Source: Verrucomicrobia bacterium UBA6775
GTDB lineage: Bacteria > Verrucomicrobiota > Verrucomicrobiia > Limisphaerales > UBA1096
DNA: 36,516 nt
Assembly: GCA_002453165.1 (NCBI GenBank)
Contig: DKGH01000241.1
Coordinates: 5,356-41,871, forward strand
Direction: 5' to 3'
The stretch's first letter is position 1. Every line of letters begins with the position of its first letter. Shown one piece after another: positions 7,791 through 17,900 of the stretch. Below the pieces are notes generated by a model. It did not search any database. It saw only the letters and a program-made list of their open reading frames with translations, and had not been told where the DNA came from. A program made the position numbers and the translations under genes.

Positions 7791-10700
7791 ATGGAGTCTC
7801 CACATCGCAACCCAAACTTCACCACCGACCGACCGGTCGCGGTGTTGATGGTGTTTCTGGCGGCGATCGTTTTTGGCTATTTTTCACTGAGACAACTCCC
7901 GGTCACGCTCATGCCGGAGATGAGCTACCCTACCCTGACCGTTCGAACCGAGTATCCAGGCGCCGCGCCGGAGGAGGTGGAGAACGACATCAGCCGTCGC
8001 ATCGAGGAAGCTCTCGGCGTGGTCGGCGGCCTCAACGAGATCAGTAGCATCAGCCGTGCGGGAGTGAGTGACGTAATCCTCGAGTTTGTCTGGGGCACGT
8101 CGATGGTGGACGCCATCCAGAACACGCTCGAGAAACTTGACCTCGTCCGGCTGCCGCGCGAGGCGGAGAAGCCGCTACTGCTGCACTACGACCCGTCGCT
8201 GGACCCGGTGATGGAGCTGAGCCTCTCCGGCTCCAGCAAGAGCATCAAGTACAGGGGAGACGAGGGACTGCGGCGCCTACGCCGGATTGCGGAGCTGCAA
8301 GTCAAGCGCCAGATCGAGCCGATCAAGGGCGTGGCTGCCGCCCGTGTGCGCGGAGGCCTGGAGGAGGAAATCCACGTCCTCATCGATGAAGCCAAGCTGC
8401 AGCGTGTCAGCCTGTCCATCAATCAGGTGATCAGCCGTCTTCGTGCGGAAAACATCAACGCCGCCGGTGGACGAATTCAGGAGGGTGGCGCCGAGTACAT
8501 GATCCGCACCATCAACGAATATCAAAGCCTCGAGGAGATCGCGAACACCATCGTCTTTCGCCGGGAAGGTCGCGAGATTCGCGTGAAAGACCTAGGGCAG
8601 GTTGTCCACGGTCAGCGCGACCGTGAGATGATGACCAAGACCGACGGCAATGAAAGTGTCCAAATTGACATTTACAAGGAAGCCGACGCCAACATGATCA
8701 ACGTGGCCGAGCAGGTCACCCGACTCATCGGGAAGACCTCCGGCTCCAGCCGATCCACGCTCGCCGGCAAACTCCGCGCTGAAGAGGATGCCTATCTCCG
8801 GGTGGTGGCGGACCGATCCATCTTTATCGACAGCAGTATCTCAGAGGTAAAAAGCACAGCATACGTTGGCGGCATGCTGGCCATCTTTGTGCTGCTGATT
8901 TTTTTGCGCGACCTGAGGACGACCGCCATCATCGCGCTGAGCATCCCGATCTCGATTTTCATCACGTTCGCGCCGCTGAACATCCTTAACGTGACACTAA
9001 ACATCATGTCGCTGGGCGGCTTGGCCATGGGTATCGGCATGCTAGTGGACTCCTCCATCGTGGTGCTCGAGTCGATCTATCGTTGCCGCGAGGAGGGCGA
9101 TTCCATTCGCAAAGCTGCCATCCGTGGCACGAAGGAAGTGCGCGGTGCAGTGATCGCCTCGACCCTCACCTCGATCTGTGTGTTTTTTCCGATGGTGTTC
9201 GTAGAGGGTCTTGCCGGACAGGTTTTCAGTGACCTTGGCCTAACGGTGGTCACCTCATTGATCGCCTCGCTGATCGTTGCGGTGTTATTCATCCCGATGT
9301 TGGCCAGCCGCACCGGGTTTCAGTTGAAGTCGGACGCAGGCATGGTCTCCCACTTTTTTGGCACCATAAACGGGCGGATGAGCCTGAGATCGTACTGGCT
9401 GCGCTTCGTACTCCCAGCCACCGCGTTGCTGGGTGCCATGCTGGTTGTGGTTCTCAGTTACACATGGTGGATGGTGGGTGCCATGGACGATCCCAAGTTC
9501 GAGGAAGAAATCGTTTACGGCGCCGTGGCGATGACGGTATTTAGTTTCTGGCAATTGGTCTGTTTTATCCCCGGCATAATCGCCTTGGCCAAGCGCCTGC
9601 ACGACCTTGGCTGGACAGCCTGGTGGCTGCTCGCCGCGGCCGCGCCGCCGGTCGTGGCGATGATCGCTTTCGTCGTGGCGGCGATTGCGCTTGGCGAGAA
9701 TTTTAAACCGGAAACGTTTGCTTTGTTTGGAGTCAGTTGGCTGTTAGTGCTGGTCAGTTGGGCGCCGGCGGGGCTGCTGACCCTGCTCTGTTCGGTTGTT
9801 CCCGGCTCAAAAAGTGAAAACCGCTTTGGCCAAGCGGACCACGAGGGGCAAACCTTGGCCAAGCTCTGGAGTTCGTTCCGAGCGTTTGGCGAGAGCCACC
9901 AACGCAACCGGAGAGTCTTCCTCGCCACGTCGCCCTACTTTGCCTTACGCTTGGCCGTTTCGTTCCTGTTGGAATTGATCGGCCTGTCCTTGGTCTGGGC
10001 AATACGCGCGGTGTCGTTTGTGGGCCTGACTGCCTATCGTGCCATCATGAAAATCGGCTCCGTATTTGGGGTTTTGCTTACAAAGGTTTTCGGCAAACCG
10101 AAGGACGATTCAACCGACGGCACAGGCAAAGGATTTTATCGCTTGCTGATCCGCTGGGCGTTGGATAGCCCGGTGGCGATGATCGCACTCGCGGCGGTCT
10201 GTTTTTGGGTCACGTACTCCGTGGGGCGCTCGCTTGAAACCGAACTGCTCCCCGAGGTACATCAGAGCGAATTCACTTTTGAAGTGTCCCTCCCCGTTGG
10301 CACACCGCTGGACGAGACGGTAAAATTGCTTGGCGATGTGGAGCAAAAGATCCTCGATTCCAAAAAAGACAAGGACAGCAAAATTGAAACCTTGCTGGTG
10401 ATGTATGGCTTCGACACCAGCAACATGAAGCGCTCCGACGAGGGCGAGCATTCCGCGCGGTTCAAAGTGTTGCTGAAAAAGACGAACAACCCGCACAAGA
10501 CAGAGGAGGAGGTCATCGCGCAATTGCGTGAGATGTTCGACGACGTGCCGGACGTCACCACCCGCGTCACGCGCCCTGTTTTGTTCAGCTCTAAAAAACC
10601 GGTCGTAATCCAGATCAATGGCGAGGAGTTGCCGGAGTTGAAGGAGTACTCAGACCAGGCCACGGCGTTGCTCTCCAAGGAGGCGGAACTGGCGGATGTC

Positions 10701-11684
10701 GAACCGACGCTGCGAAGCGGTGCGCCGGAGGTTCAAATCACCTACGACCGCCAGCAGATCATCCGGCACGGCCTCAACATCAACTCCATCGCGGAGCAAG
10801 TGCGCGACATGGTCAAGGGCTCGGAGGCCACCCGGCTCAACCGCCGCGATCGCCGTGTACCGATCGTGGTGCGCTTGGCCGAGAAAGATCGCGAACAGGT
10901 TGCAGACGTCGGTCAACTCACGGTCAACCCCGGTGACGAGACACCGATCCCGCTGAACTCCATTGCAAAGTTAACAGTGGGCGAAGGGCCGAGTGAGATA
11001 CGCCGCATCGACGGCAATCGCGTGGCTCTCGTGCAGGCCAACATCGGCAGCGGGTCGCTTGGCTCGGCGGTGAAAACAGCCGAGACATTGCTTGAAAACA
11101 CGCTGGATTTGCCAGGTTACATGGACTTTCTCATTACCGGACAAAACAAGGAGTGGCAACGCAGCCGTACGAGCCTGTTCCTCGCGCTTGGCCTTAGCCT
11201 GTTCCTCGTCTACGTGATCATGGCTTCACAGTTCGAGTCGCTCGTCCAGCCGTTCATCATCATGTTCACCATCCCGATGGCGTTCGTCGGCACGGTGCTT
11301 GGTCTGAAGTTTATCGGCATCAACGTCTCCGTGGTTGTGTTTCTCGGAATGATAATGTTGGCGGGTATTGTGGTAAACAATGCTATCGTGTTGGTCGATT
11401 ACACCAATACACTGCGCAGCCGCGGGTTGGCGCTGAAGGAAGCCATCATCCAGGCCGGCTGCGTCCGGCTGCGCCCGATTTTGATGACCACCGCCACCAC
11501 CGTGCTTGGCCTGTTTCCGATGGCGCTAGGCCTGGGCGACGGTGCCGAGATCCGCACGCCGATGGCAGTGGCCGTGATTTGCGGTCTGCTCACTTCAACC
11601 GTGCTGACGCTTCTCGTCATCCCGACAATTTACTACCTGTTTGGACTGGTCGGCGAACGCTATTTCAAAGCTGTGGAGGCGTAA
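7791..11684 (+). CDS. RND efflux permease with inserted DUF805-like membrane domain
   Basis: At 1297 residues this is about 240 longer than a normal RND pump. The first half is standard: an N-terminal helix, porter domain, and TM4 with MGIGMLVDSSIVVLESIYR, which keeps one of the two AcrB relay aspartates. After TM6 (about residue 515) a foreign segment runs from about 525 to 685. It has INGRMSLRSYW, four hydrophobic helices, LAKRLHDLGWTAWWLL and VPGSKSENRFGQ, which together match the DUF805 layout. A further hydrophobic stretch precedes the second half, which has LRSYW-independent RND features: TM7, a second porter domain, and TM10 GIVVNNAIVLVDY. The insert sits in the cytoplasmic TM6-TM7 loop, so an even number of helices would keep topology. 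All three TTGGCCAA cores of this gene lie inside the insert. The substrate is unknown. Confidence 0.92.
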   Translation: MESPHRNPNFTTDRPVAVLMVFLAAIVFGYFSLRQLPVTLMPEMSYPTLTVRTEYPGAAPEEVENDISRRIEEALGVVGGLNEISSISRAGVSDVILEFVWGTSMVDAIQNTLEKLDLVRLPREAEKPLLLHYDPSLDPVMELSLSGSSKSIKYRGDEGLRRLRRIAELQVKRQIEPIKGVAAARVRGGLEEEIHVLIDEAKLQRVSLSINQVISRLRAENINAAGGRIQEGGAEYMIRTINEYQSLEEIANTIVFRREGREIRVKDLGQVVHGQRDREMMTKTDGNESVQIDIYKEADANMINVAEQVTRLIGKTSGSSRSTLAGKLRAEEDAYLRVVADRSIFIDSSISEVKSTAYVGGMLAIFVLLIFLRDLRTTAIIALSIPISIFITFAPLNILNVTLNIMSLGGLAMGIGMLVDSSIVVLESIYRCREEGDSIRKAAIRGTKEVRGAVIASTLTSICVFFPMVFVEGLAGQVFSDLGLTVVTSLIASLIVAVLFIPMLASRTGFQLKSDAGMVSHFFGTINGRMSLRSYWLRFVLPATALLGAMLVVVLSYTWWMVGAMDDPKFEEEIVYGAVAMTVFSFWQLVCFIPGIIALAKRLHDLGWTAWWLLAAAAPPVVAMIAFVVAAIALGENFKPETFALFGVSWLLVLVSWAPAGLLTLLCSVVPGSKSENRFGQADHEGQTLAKLWSSFRAFGESHQRNRRVFLATSPYFALRLAVSFLLELIGLSLVWAIRAVSFVGLTAYRAIMKIGSVFGVLLTKVFGKPKDDSTDGTGKGFYRLLIRWALDSPVAMIALAAVCFWVTYSVGRSLETELLPEVHQSEFTFEVSLPVGTPLDETVKLLGDVEQKILDSKKDKDSKIETLLVMYGFDTSNMKRSDEGEHSARFKVLLKKTNNPHKTEEEVIAQLREMFDDVPDVTTRVTRPVLFSSKKPVVIQINGEELPELKEYSDQATALLSKEAELADVEPTLRSGAPEVQITYDRQQIIRHGLNINSIAEQVRDMVKGSEATRLNRRDRRVPIVVRLAEKDREQVADVGQLTVNPGDETPIPLNSIAKLTVGEGPSEIRRIDGNRVALVQANIGSGSLGSAVKTAETLLENTLDLPGYMDFLITGQNKEWQRSRTSLFLALGLSLFLVYVIMASQFESLVQPFIIMFTIPMAFVGTVLGLKFIGINVSVVVFLGMIMLAGIVVNNAIVLVDYTNTLRSRGLALKEAIIQAGCVRLRPILMTTATTVLGLFPMALGLGDGAEIRTPMAVAVICGLLTSTVLTLLVIPTIYYLFGLVGERYFKAVEA
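9351..9867 (+). other. DUF805-like domain inside the first RND permease
   Basis: This is the coding region of the inserted domain (about residues 521-692). The diagnostic spots are GR-x5-YW at the start, the RLHDLGW-x-AWW centre, and a final PGS-x3-NRFG. DUF805 proteins are normally free-standing small membrane proteins of unknown function. Palindrome cores are at 9585, 9826 and 9855. The domain identification is from memory of the family pattern; its role here is unknown. Confidence 0.75.
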
Positions 11685-11709
11685 CGGAGCTTGGCCAGGG
11701 CCTAAAGCG

Positions 11710-14700
11710 ATGCAAACTAACAAAATCGCCACTGAAATCACGCGACTGTCCCTAAGTCGCAAGGTTACGGTGTTTGTGTTCTTTCTAACAATCCTTGCCG
11801 TTGGCTTGGTCGCGGTTGGCAAATTGCCGTTGGAAAAATATCCAAAAGGTCAAGAATCTACTCATATCCGTATACGAACCGGCTGGAGCTCCGGTGTCGC
11901 GGAGGAGGCCATGCAAAAGATCGGTCTGCCTATGGAAGAAGAGCTAAGCACGGTGCGTGGCATAAAGTCTATACACACCCGCAGCTCACAAACTTCCGCC
12001 GAGGTTAGTCTCAGCTTTAAGCGAGATACAGACATGGACGTAGCATACCGCGAGGTGCGCGATAGGATGGAACGCGCATCACTGCGGTTTCCAGATGGAG
12101 TAGATGAATACCGAATCTACAAGTCTGGTGGGCCAAGCCAAACAGTATGTCGTCTATCCATTCGCTATAATAGCGATGAAAATCTTTACAACAACATTGA
12201 AAAAAATATGGTGCGCCCTCTCCAAAGGATCGACGGTGTAGCGGACGTAAGTTTTCGGATTCGCAGAAAGGGAATTCAGATCGAAGTCGACAAAGACCGA
12301 GCTGAAGCCTATCGCCTTAGCATTAGTAGACTCTCAAGCCGGCTTCGCGGTGACAACTTCACCCTATCCAGCGGCACAGTAATTGATGGTGGAAAGAAAT
12401 ACCTTCTAAAGTCGACCAGCACCTTTCATTCAATTGAGGATCTAAGAAACCTTCCTATTAGTGACACCGTTTACCTCAAAGACATCGCCACTATACGATA
12501 CGGTATAGATGATATGTACCAAGATACCGAGCGCTGGAATCAAATGCAATCGGCTGGCATATCAGTAGTCAAGGAAAGCGGAGCTAATACAGTAGAGGTT
12601 GGAGACGCAGTGGCCGCAGCGATTGAGGAAATTAAGAATAACCCAGAGCTAGCACAATATGAAATTAATCTTTATCAGAATTACGGAGATGTCATTAAAA
12701 AACAACTCGGGAGCCTAGTGAACAATGGATTGTTCGGCGCCTGCCTCGCAGCGGTTGTACTTTATTTTTTCCTACGCCAATTTCGACTAACAATGGTGAT
12801 CGCACTAGCAATACCGCTGTGCCTGTTCATCTCGATGACAATAATGTTCTTCGCCGGTGACTCGCTGAATATGACATCGATCCTCGGCTTGGTAATATGT
12901 GTCGGGCTGCTGGTGGATAACTCGGTTGTGGTAGCGGAAAATATTCATCGGCATTACCATGCTGGACTCTCCCGGCATGAAGCGTGCCTGCGCGGAGTGG
13001 GAGAGATCGGGCTGGCGGTAACGACGGCCACACTGACAACGATAATTGTATTTCTACCTTCGCTGCTCGTGGGAGGAGAAATGCGCTTCATGCTGTATCA
13101 GCTTGCACTCCCGGTGGTCTCCGCACTACTGGCCTCTCTAGCCACGGCAATTATTTTTATACCTTTGTGTGTTTACCTGACGGCAGGTGCTAATCATCCG
13201 GATGAGTCGCACCCTAAAAAGACAAAGAGAGATACTATAAGGAAAGCACTAGCTACAATATACAACTGTACGTTCGAGAAGCTAAACTGTGCCTACAACA
13301 AGGCGCTCAGATACTACCTTTACCGCCGATTGGACTTAGCGTTTATCCTGATCCTTCTCCTGTCAGGCACGTACTTTTATAGTTTCCAAAAAGTGGAATT
13401 TTCCGGCTATCGCAGAAGCGGTCCGGATGATTTTCACATGAGAGTGCGCTTTCCCGAACACTACACAATTGAGCAGAAAAATGCTTTTTTCACACAGGTC
13501 GAAAATATCGTGGAAACCAACAAGGTCGATCTTGGAATTTCCAGTTACAGAATCGAGTTTGACAAACGCACCCATGGAGAATTCGAGGCAGACTATTCCA
13601 AAGAGCATGGAACCGCGGGGATTCCACGTGAGGAGATTCCCGGCCACCTTTTCAAAATGTTTCCTGAGATTCCGGGCGTCAGAGTTTATTATTCCGGCAT
13701 GGACACAGGAGGTGAAAAGCGAAATGATGAAAAGTCTAGACAACATTTGCGTTTGGTCGGTGACGACGCCCGGCAACTGGAGGAAGTCGGTGAAATGCTT
13801 CGAGCGGTTTTTGAAAATCTACCCGGCGTGCTCTCCCTAGAAGACAAAGACTCCGACGATGCGCCTAACGAAATGGCGCTGATAATCGACCGAGACAAGG
13901 CCAGCTCCATCGGTGTCGCCCCAAACGATGTTGCAAGTGTTGTTAGTAGTGCCCTGCGTGGCCGGTCGCTGGCGGATTTTAATGGAAATGGGCGCCAAAT
14001 TCCGGTTAATATGCGATTAAGCGAGGAGGATCGCGCAGAATTGGAAGACATAAACAATTATCGCGTCAAGAGTGATGATGGACGCAATGCATCCATTGGC
14101 TCACTGACCAAGCCTGCAATGCTTAAAAGTCAATCCCACATCAGGCGGGAGAATAAAAAAGTTAGTTACTATATAAGCATGAAGCTTGAATCGGGAAAGG
14201 AGAGAGAAGCTCGCAGGGCAATTTACGAGGCCCAGAAAAACATCGATCTCCCGGAGGGTGTTTCGTTCAATGATCCACCTGAAACTTTTGATGACGACGA
14301 AGTTTCGGCCAGTCTGATAGCTATGGGGCTATCAATTATATTCATTTATATGCTCATCTCGTTTCTTTTTGAAAGCGTTCTAATGCCGCTATCGATCGTC
14401 CTCACAATTCCACTAGCAGCCATAGGTTCAATATGGGCACACTATTTTAATGGAACCAGCATCGACGACATGGGGATGGTGGGCTGCATTCTGCTTACAG
14501 GCGTAGTGGTCAACAACGGTATAGTACTTATCGACTACGCTAACCGCCTCCGCACTGGAGGCATGGAGCGCAACGAAGCGTTGCTTCTGGCTACACGTTA
14601 CCGCTTCAGACCGATTGTGATGACTGCAATGACCACCATGTTTGGCATGATTCCACTAACCTTCGCCTCAGCCGAGGCAATGGGAAGGAGTTTTGAAAGC

Positions 14701-14859
14701 TTTGGCTTCATGATTATCGGCGGTATGGCTTCGGCCACCCTATTCACCCTGCTGGCAGTACCGGTTTTTTACACTCTGATTGATGACGCCCAAAATGCGC
14801 TGAAAAACACCCTCGCCACGGTCTTGGGCCGTTCATTTAAGCAAAGTATGGGAGAGTAA
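11710..14859 (+). CDS. RND efflux permease, second of three, low GC
   Basis: A 1049-residue RND family transporter with full-length architecture: N-terminal helix (VTVFVFFLTILAVGLVAVGKLPLEKYPKG), two porter domains (YREVRDRMERA, LRGDNF), TM4 signature GLLVDNSVVVAENIHRHY, and TM10 signature GVVVNNGIVLIDYANRL. The ATG at 11710 is preferred, since the upstream in-frame extension overlaps the previous gene and is not RND-like. The gene lies 25 bp downstream of the first permease. Sampled 60-bp lines run about 40-48% GC against about 60% for neighbours, with A/T-ending codons and no TTGGCCAA core. It is clearly paralogous to the third permease (identical stretches such as EELSTVRGI, AYREVRDR, GGKKYLLKSTST). 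A recent origin by transfer or allele replacement is inferred. Confidence 0.93.
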   Translation: MQTNKIATEITRLSLSRKVTVFVFFLTILAVGLVAVGKLPLEKYPKGQESTHIRIRTGWSSGVAEEAMQKIGLPMEEELSTVRGIKSIHTRSSQTSAEVSLSFKRDTDMDVAYREVRDRMERASLRFPDGVDEYRIYKSGGPSQTVCRLSIRYNSDENLYNNIEKNMVRPLQRIDGVADVSFRIRRKGIQIEVDKDRAEAYRLSISRLSSRLRGDNFTLSSGTVIDGGKKYLLKSTSTFHSIEDLRNLPISDTVYLKDIATIRYGIDDMYQDTERWNQMQSAGISVVKESGANTVEVGDAVAAAIEEIKNNPELAQYEINLYQNYGDVIKKQLGSLVNNGLFGACLAAVVLYFFLRQFRLTMVIALAIPLCLFISMTIMFFAGDSLNMTSILGLVICVGLLVDNSVVVAENIHRHYHAGLSRHEACLRGVGEIGLAVTTATLTTIIVFLPSLLVGGEMRFMLYQLALPVVSALLASLATAIIFIPLCVYLTAGANHPDESHPKKTKRDTIRKALATIYNCTFEKLNCAYNKALRYYLYRRLDLAFILILLLSGTYFYSFQKVEFSGYRRSGPDDFHMRVRFPEHYTIEQKNAFFTQVENIVETNKVDLGISSYRIEFDKRTHGEFEADYSKEHGTAGIPREEIPGHLFKMFPEIPGVRVYYSGMDTGGEKRNDEKSRQHLRLVGDDARQLEEVGEMLRAVFENLPGVLSLEDKDSDDAPNEMALIIDRDKASSIGVAPNDVASVVSSALRGRSLADFNGNGRQIPVNMRLSEEDRAELEDINNYRVKSDDGRNASIGSLTKPAMLKSQSHIRRENKKVSYYISMKLESGKEREARRAIYEAQKNIDLPEGVSFNDPPETFDDDEVSASLIAMGLSIIFIYMLISFLFESVLMPLSIVLTIPLAAIGSIWAHYFNGTSIDDMGMVGCILLTGVVVNNGIVLIDYANRLRTGGMERNEALLLATRYRFRPIVMTAMTTMFGMIPLTFASAEAMGRSFESFGFMIIGGMASATLFTLLAVPVFYTLIDDAQNALKNTLATVLGRSFKQSMGE

Positions 14860-14867
14860 CCTGAATA

Positions 14868-14879
14868 ACTTGGCCAAAG
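14868..14879. repeat. Palindrome copy just after the second permease
   Basis: A TTGGCCAA core at 14870-14877, eleven bases after the stop codon, without the extended CGC/GCG arms. Confidence 0.8.
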
Positions 14880-14959
14880 TATTCAATTACAATTTGCGAT
14901 CTTGATCCAACACGGTCTTTTGCATCACTCTGATGAGAGATTAGCCAATCGAAAACCTG

Positions 14960-17900
14960 ATGGAATCCAACGAACTAGCTGCGAAGATAACCCGGTTGTC
15001 CCTCAATCGTCGGGTTAGTATGCTAGTGCTTTTCCTCACAATCATAGCAGTAGGCTCGATTGCGATTATTCGCCTTCAAGTAGAGCTTTTCCCAAAGGGT
15101 TTCGAGGGTGATTCTATATCTATACGTGTGCATTGGAAATCTGCTGTTCCTCAAGAGACAATGGAAAAAATAGGCATACCTCTTGAGGAGGAATTGAGCA
15201 CAGTAAGAGGCATTGACTCAATGACTGCATCTTGCTCTTCCAGTTCGGCTTCGGTAGATCTCAATTTCAAACAGGGTACAAATATGGACATAGCATACCG
15301 CGAAGTACGCGATCGACTTGAACGTGCCAAACTGCGTTTTCCCGAGGACGTGGAACATTCTTACATTCACAAAATGGACATGTCAGGGATACCCGTCTGC
15401 ATGATCGGCATGGCTTACGACGTGCCTCCGGAGGTGGACTTGTATGATTTTGTGAACAAGAAAATCGTCATTCCACTCACGCGGATCGACGGCGTTGCCA
15501 ACGTCGACGCACGCGGCCTGGACGAAAAGGAAATCATCATCGAGATGGATAAGGCCAAGTCCGAAGCGTACGGCCTCGACATCTATTCACTGTCACGAAA
15601 ACTGCGCGGCGACAATTTCAACCTCGCCAGTGGCAACGTGCAGGACGGTGGTAAAAAATATCTTCTCAAATCCACCAGTACCTATCACACAATCGACCAA
15701 TTACGGAATCTGCCGATTAGCACGAACGTCATCCTCAGCGACGTGGCGGTGTTGAAATACGAGCCTGAGCAGCGCCGCTATGTCACACGCGTGAACTCCA
15801 AGAAGGCGATGGCCATCACGGTGACCAAGGAAAGCACCGCCAACACGGTGGCAGTGTGTGATCAGGTCGTGGCGGAACTGGAGCGGATGAAACAGGACCC
15901 CGAGCTAGCCGCGTTCGACCTTCACATGTACATGAATCAGGGTGGAATCGTGATGACACAGCTCAACACACTTTTCACCAATGGCAAGATCGGGGCGTTT
16001 TTTGCCGCGATTGTGTTGTACCTTTTTTTGCGGCGTCTACGGATAACGTTGATCGTCACGCTGGCTATCCCGCTCTGCCTGTTCATCTCGGTTGCAGCGA
16101 TGTATTTCGCAGGCGAGTCGCTCAACCTGTTGACCATCCTTGGGCTGGTGATTTGCGTGGGCCTGCTGGTCGACAACTCAGTGGTGGTGGCGGAAAACAT
16201 CCAGCGCCATTACTACAACGGCATGTCCCGTCAGGACGCCTGCATCAAGGGCGTGCGGGAGATCGGGTTGGCCATCACCACGGCCACCTTCACCACCATC
16301 ATTGTTTTCCTGCCGGCACTGTTGGTGGAGGGGCAAATGCGGTTTTTTATGATGCGCCTCGCGCTGCCGGTGGTGACGGCACTGCTCTCGTCACTCGTCA
16401 TCGCGCTGGTGTTCGTGCCGCTGTGTGTCTACCTGACGCTCAATCGCAGGCCGCTTGGCCAAGCCGCTTGGCCAAGGCGAACTGCTGAGGCGTTTCGCAC
16501 CCGGCTTGGCAATTTTTACAAGGCTACATTCGAGCGATTCAACCGTTGGTACAACCGTACGCTGCAGTACTACCTCCGGCGACGAATCGATCTGGCGTTC
16601 ATTTTTCTTGTCCTGTTTTGCGTGACATATTTCCACACATTCAGAGAGGTGGAATTCTCCGTTGATGAAAAACGTGAGGAGAGCCAATTCAACGTCTCGT
16701 TCCGTTTTCCCAGCCAATTCAACATGGAGGATCGCGGGAAATATTTCGATCGGGTTGAGAAGATCATGGAAGAACGGAAGGAGGAGTTCGAGTTGGAGGG
16801 TTACTTTGTCCGGTACAGCACATGGTCCGGTTCGCTCGAGGGCTGGTTCAAGACGGATCGAAAAAGCGATGTCCCTCCCCGTGAAATGGCCGAACGAATC
16901 TTTAAGCTGCTGCCGGAGGTGCCCGGCCTGAAAATCGGCTACGAACGCCGGGGCGAAGGCGAGGAAAAACAGGATCGCAAGGAGCGCTACTACGTGCGGT
17001 TTATCGGCACCGACCCCATCCAACTGGACGAAGTCGCAGAAAGCCTTAAGCCGGTTTTTGAAAATCAGCCCGGCGTACTGGCCCTGCAGGAGCGACAGGA
17101 CGAATCACCCAATGAGATGGCGTTGGTTGTCGACCGCGAGCGGGCCAACTCCATCGGTGTCAACCCGACCACGCTGGCCGGGCTAGTCGGCAGTGCACTG
17201 CGTGGCAGCACCTTGCCGCGGTTCCAAAACGAGGGCCGACAGATCCCGGTGCGCGTCCGGTTCAGCGAGGAAGATCGTGCCGAGCTGGCTGATCTGAATA
17301 ACTTTCTCGTGCCAACAGAGGACGGGCGCTTCAGCTCCGTGGGCACTCTCACGCGCCCGGCCATGCTCAGCAGCCCGCGCTACATACGGCGCACCAACAA
17401 ATCCGTCAGTCACACGCTGACAATGGAGTTGGAGACCGGCCGGGAAGACGAGGCCCGCAAGGCCATCGAGGCGGCCAAGTCGAACATCGACCTGCCTGAA
17501 GGGGTCTCATTCAGCTCACTGCGCAAGCCCTTCGAGATGGAGGACATTCTCACCGGGGTGTTCGCCCTGTGGATGTCGATCCTCTTCATTTACATGCTCA
17601 TGGCGTTTCTCTTTGAGAGTGTGCTGATGCCACTCTCGATCGTGTTCACCATCCCGCTCGCGGCCATCGGCGCAGTGTGGATTCACTACCTCACCGGAAT
17701 CAACATGGACATACTGGGTATCATCGGCGGCATGTTGCTGGTCGGCGTGGTGGTAAACAACGGCATTGTACTGATCGACTACGCCAACCGCCTCCGGCGC
17801 GAAGGGCGCGACCGCACGACTGCACTGCTGCAGGCCTCACAACATCGTTTCCGCCCCATCGCTATTACAGCACTGACGACCATCTTCGGAATGATCCCCA

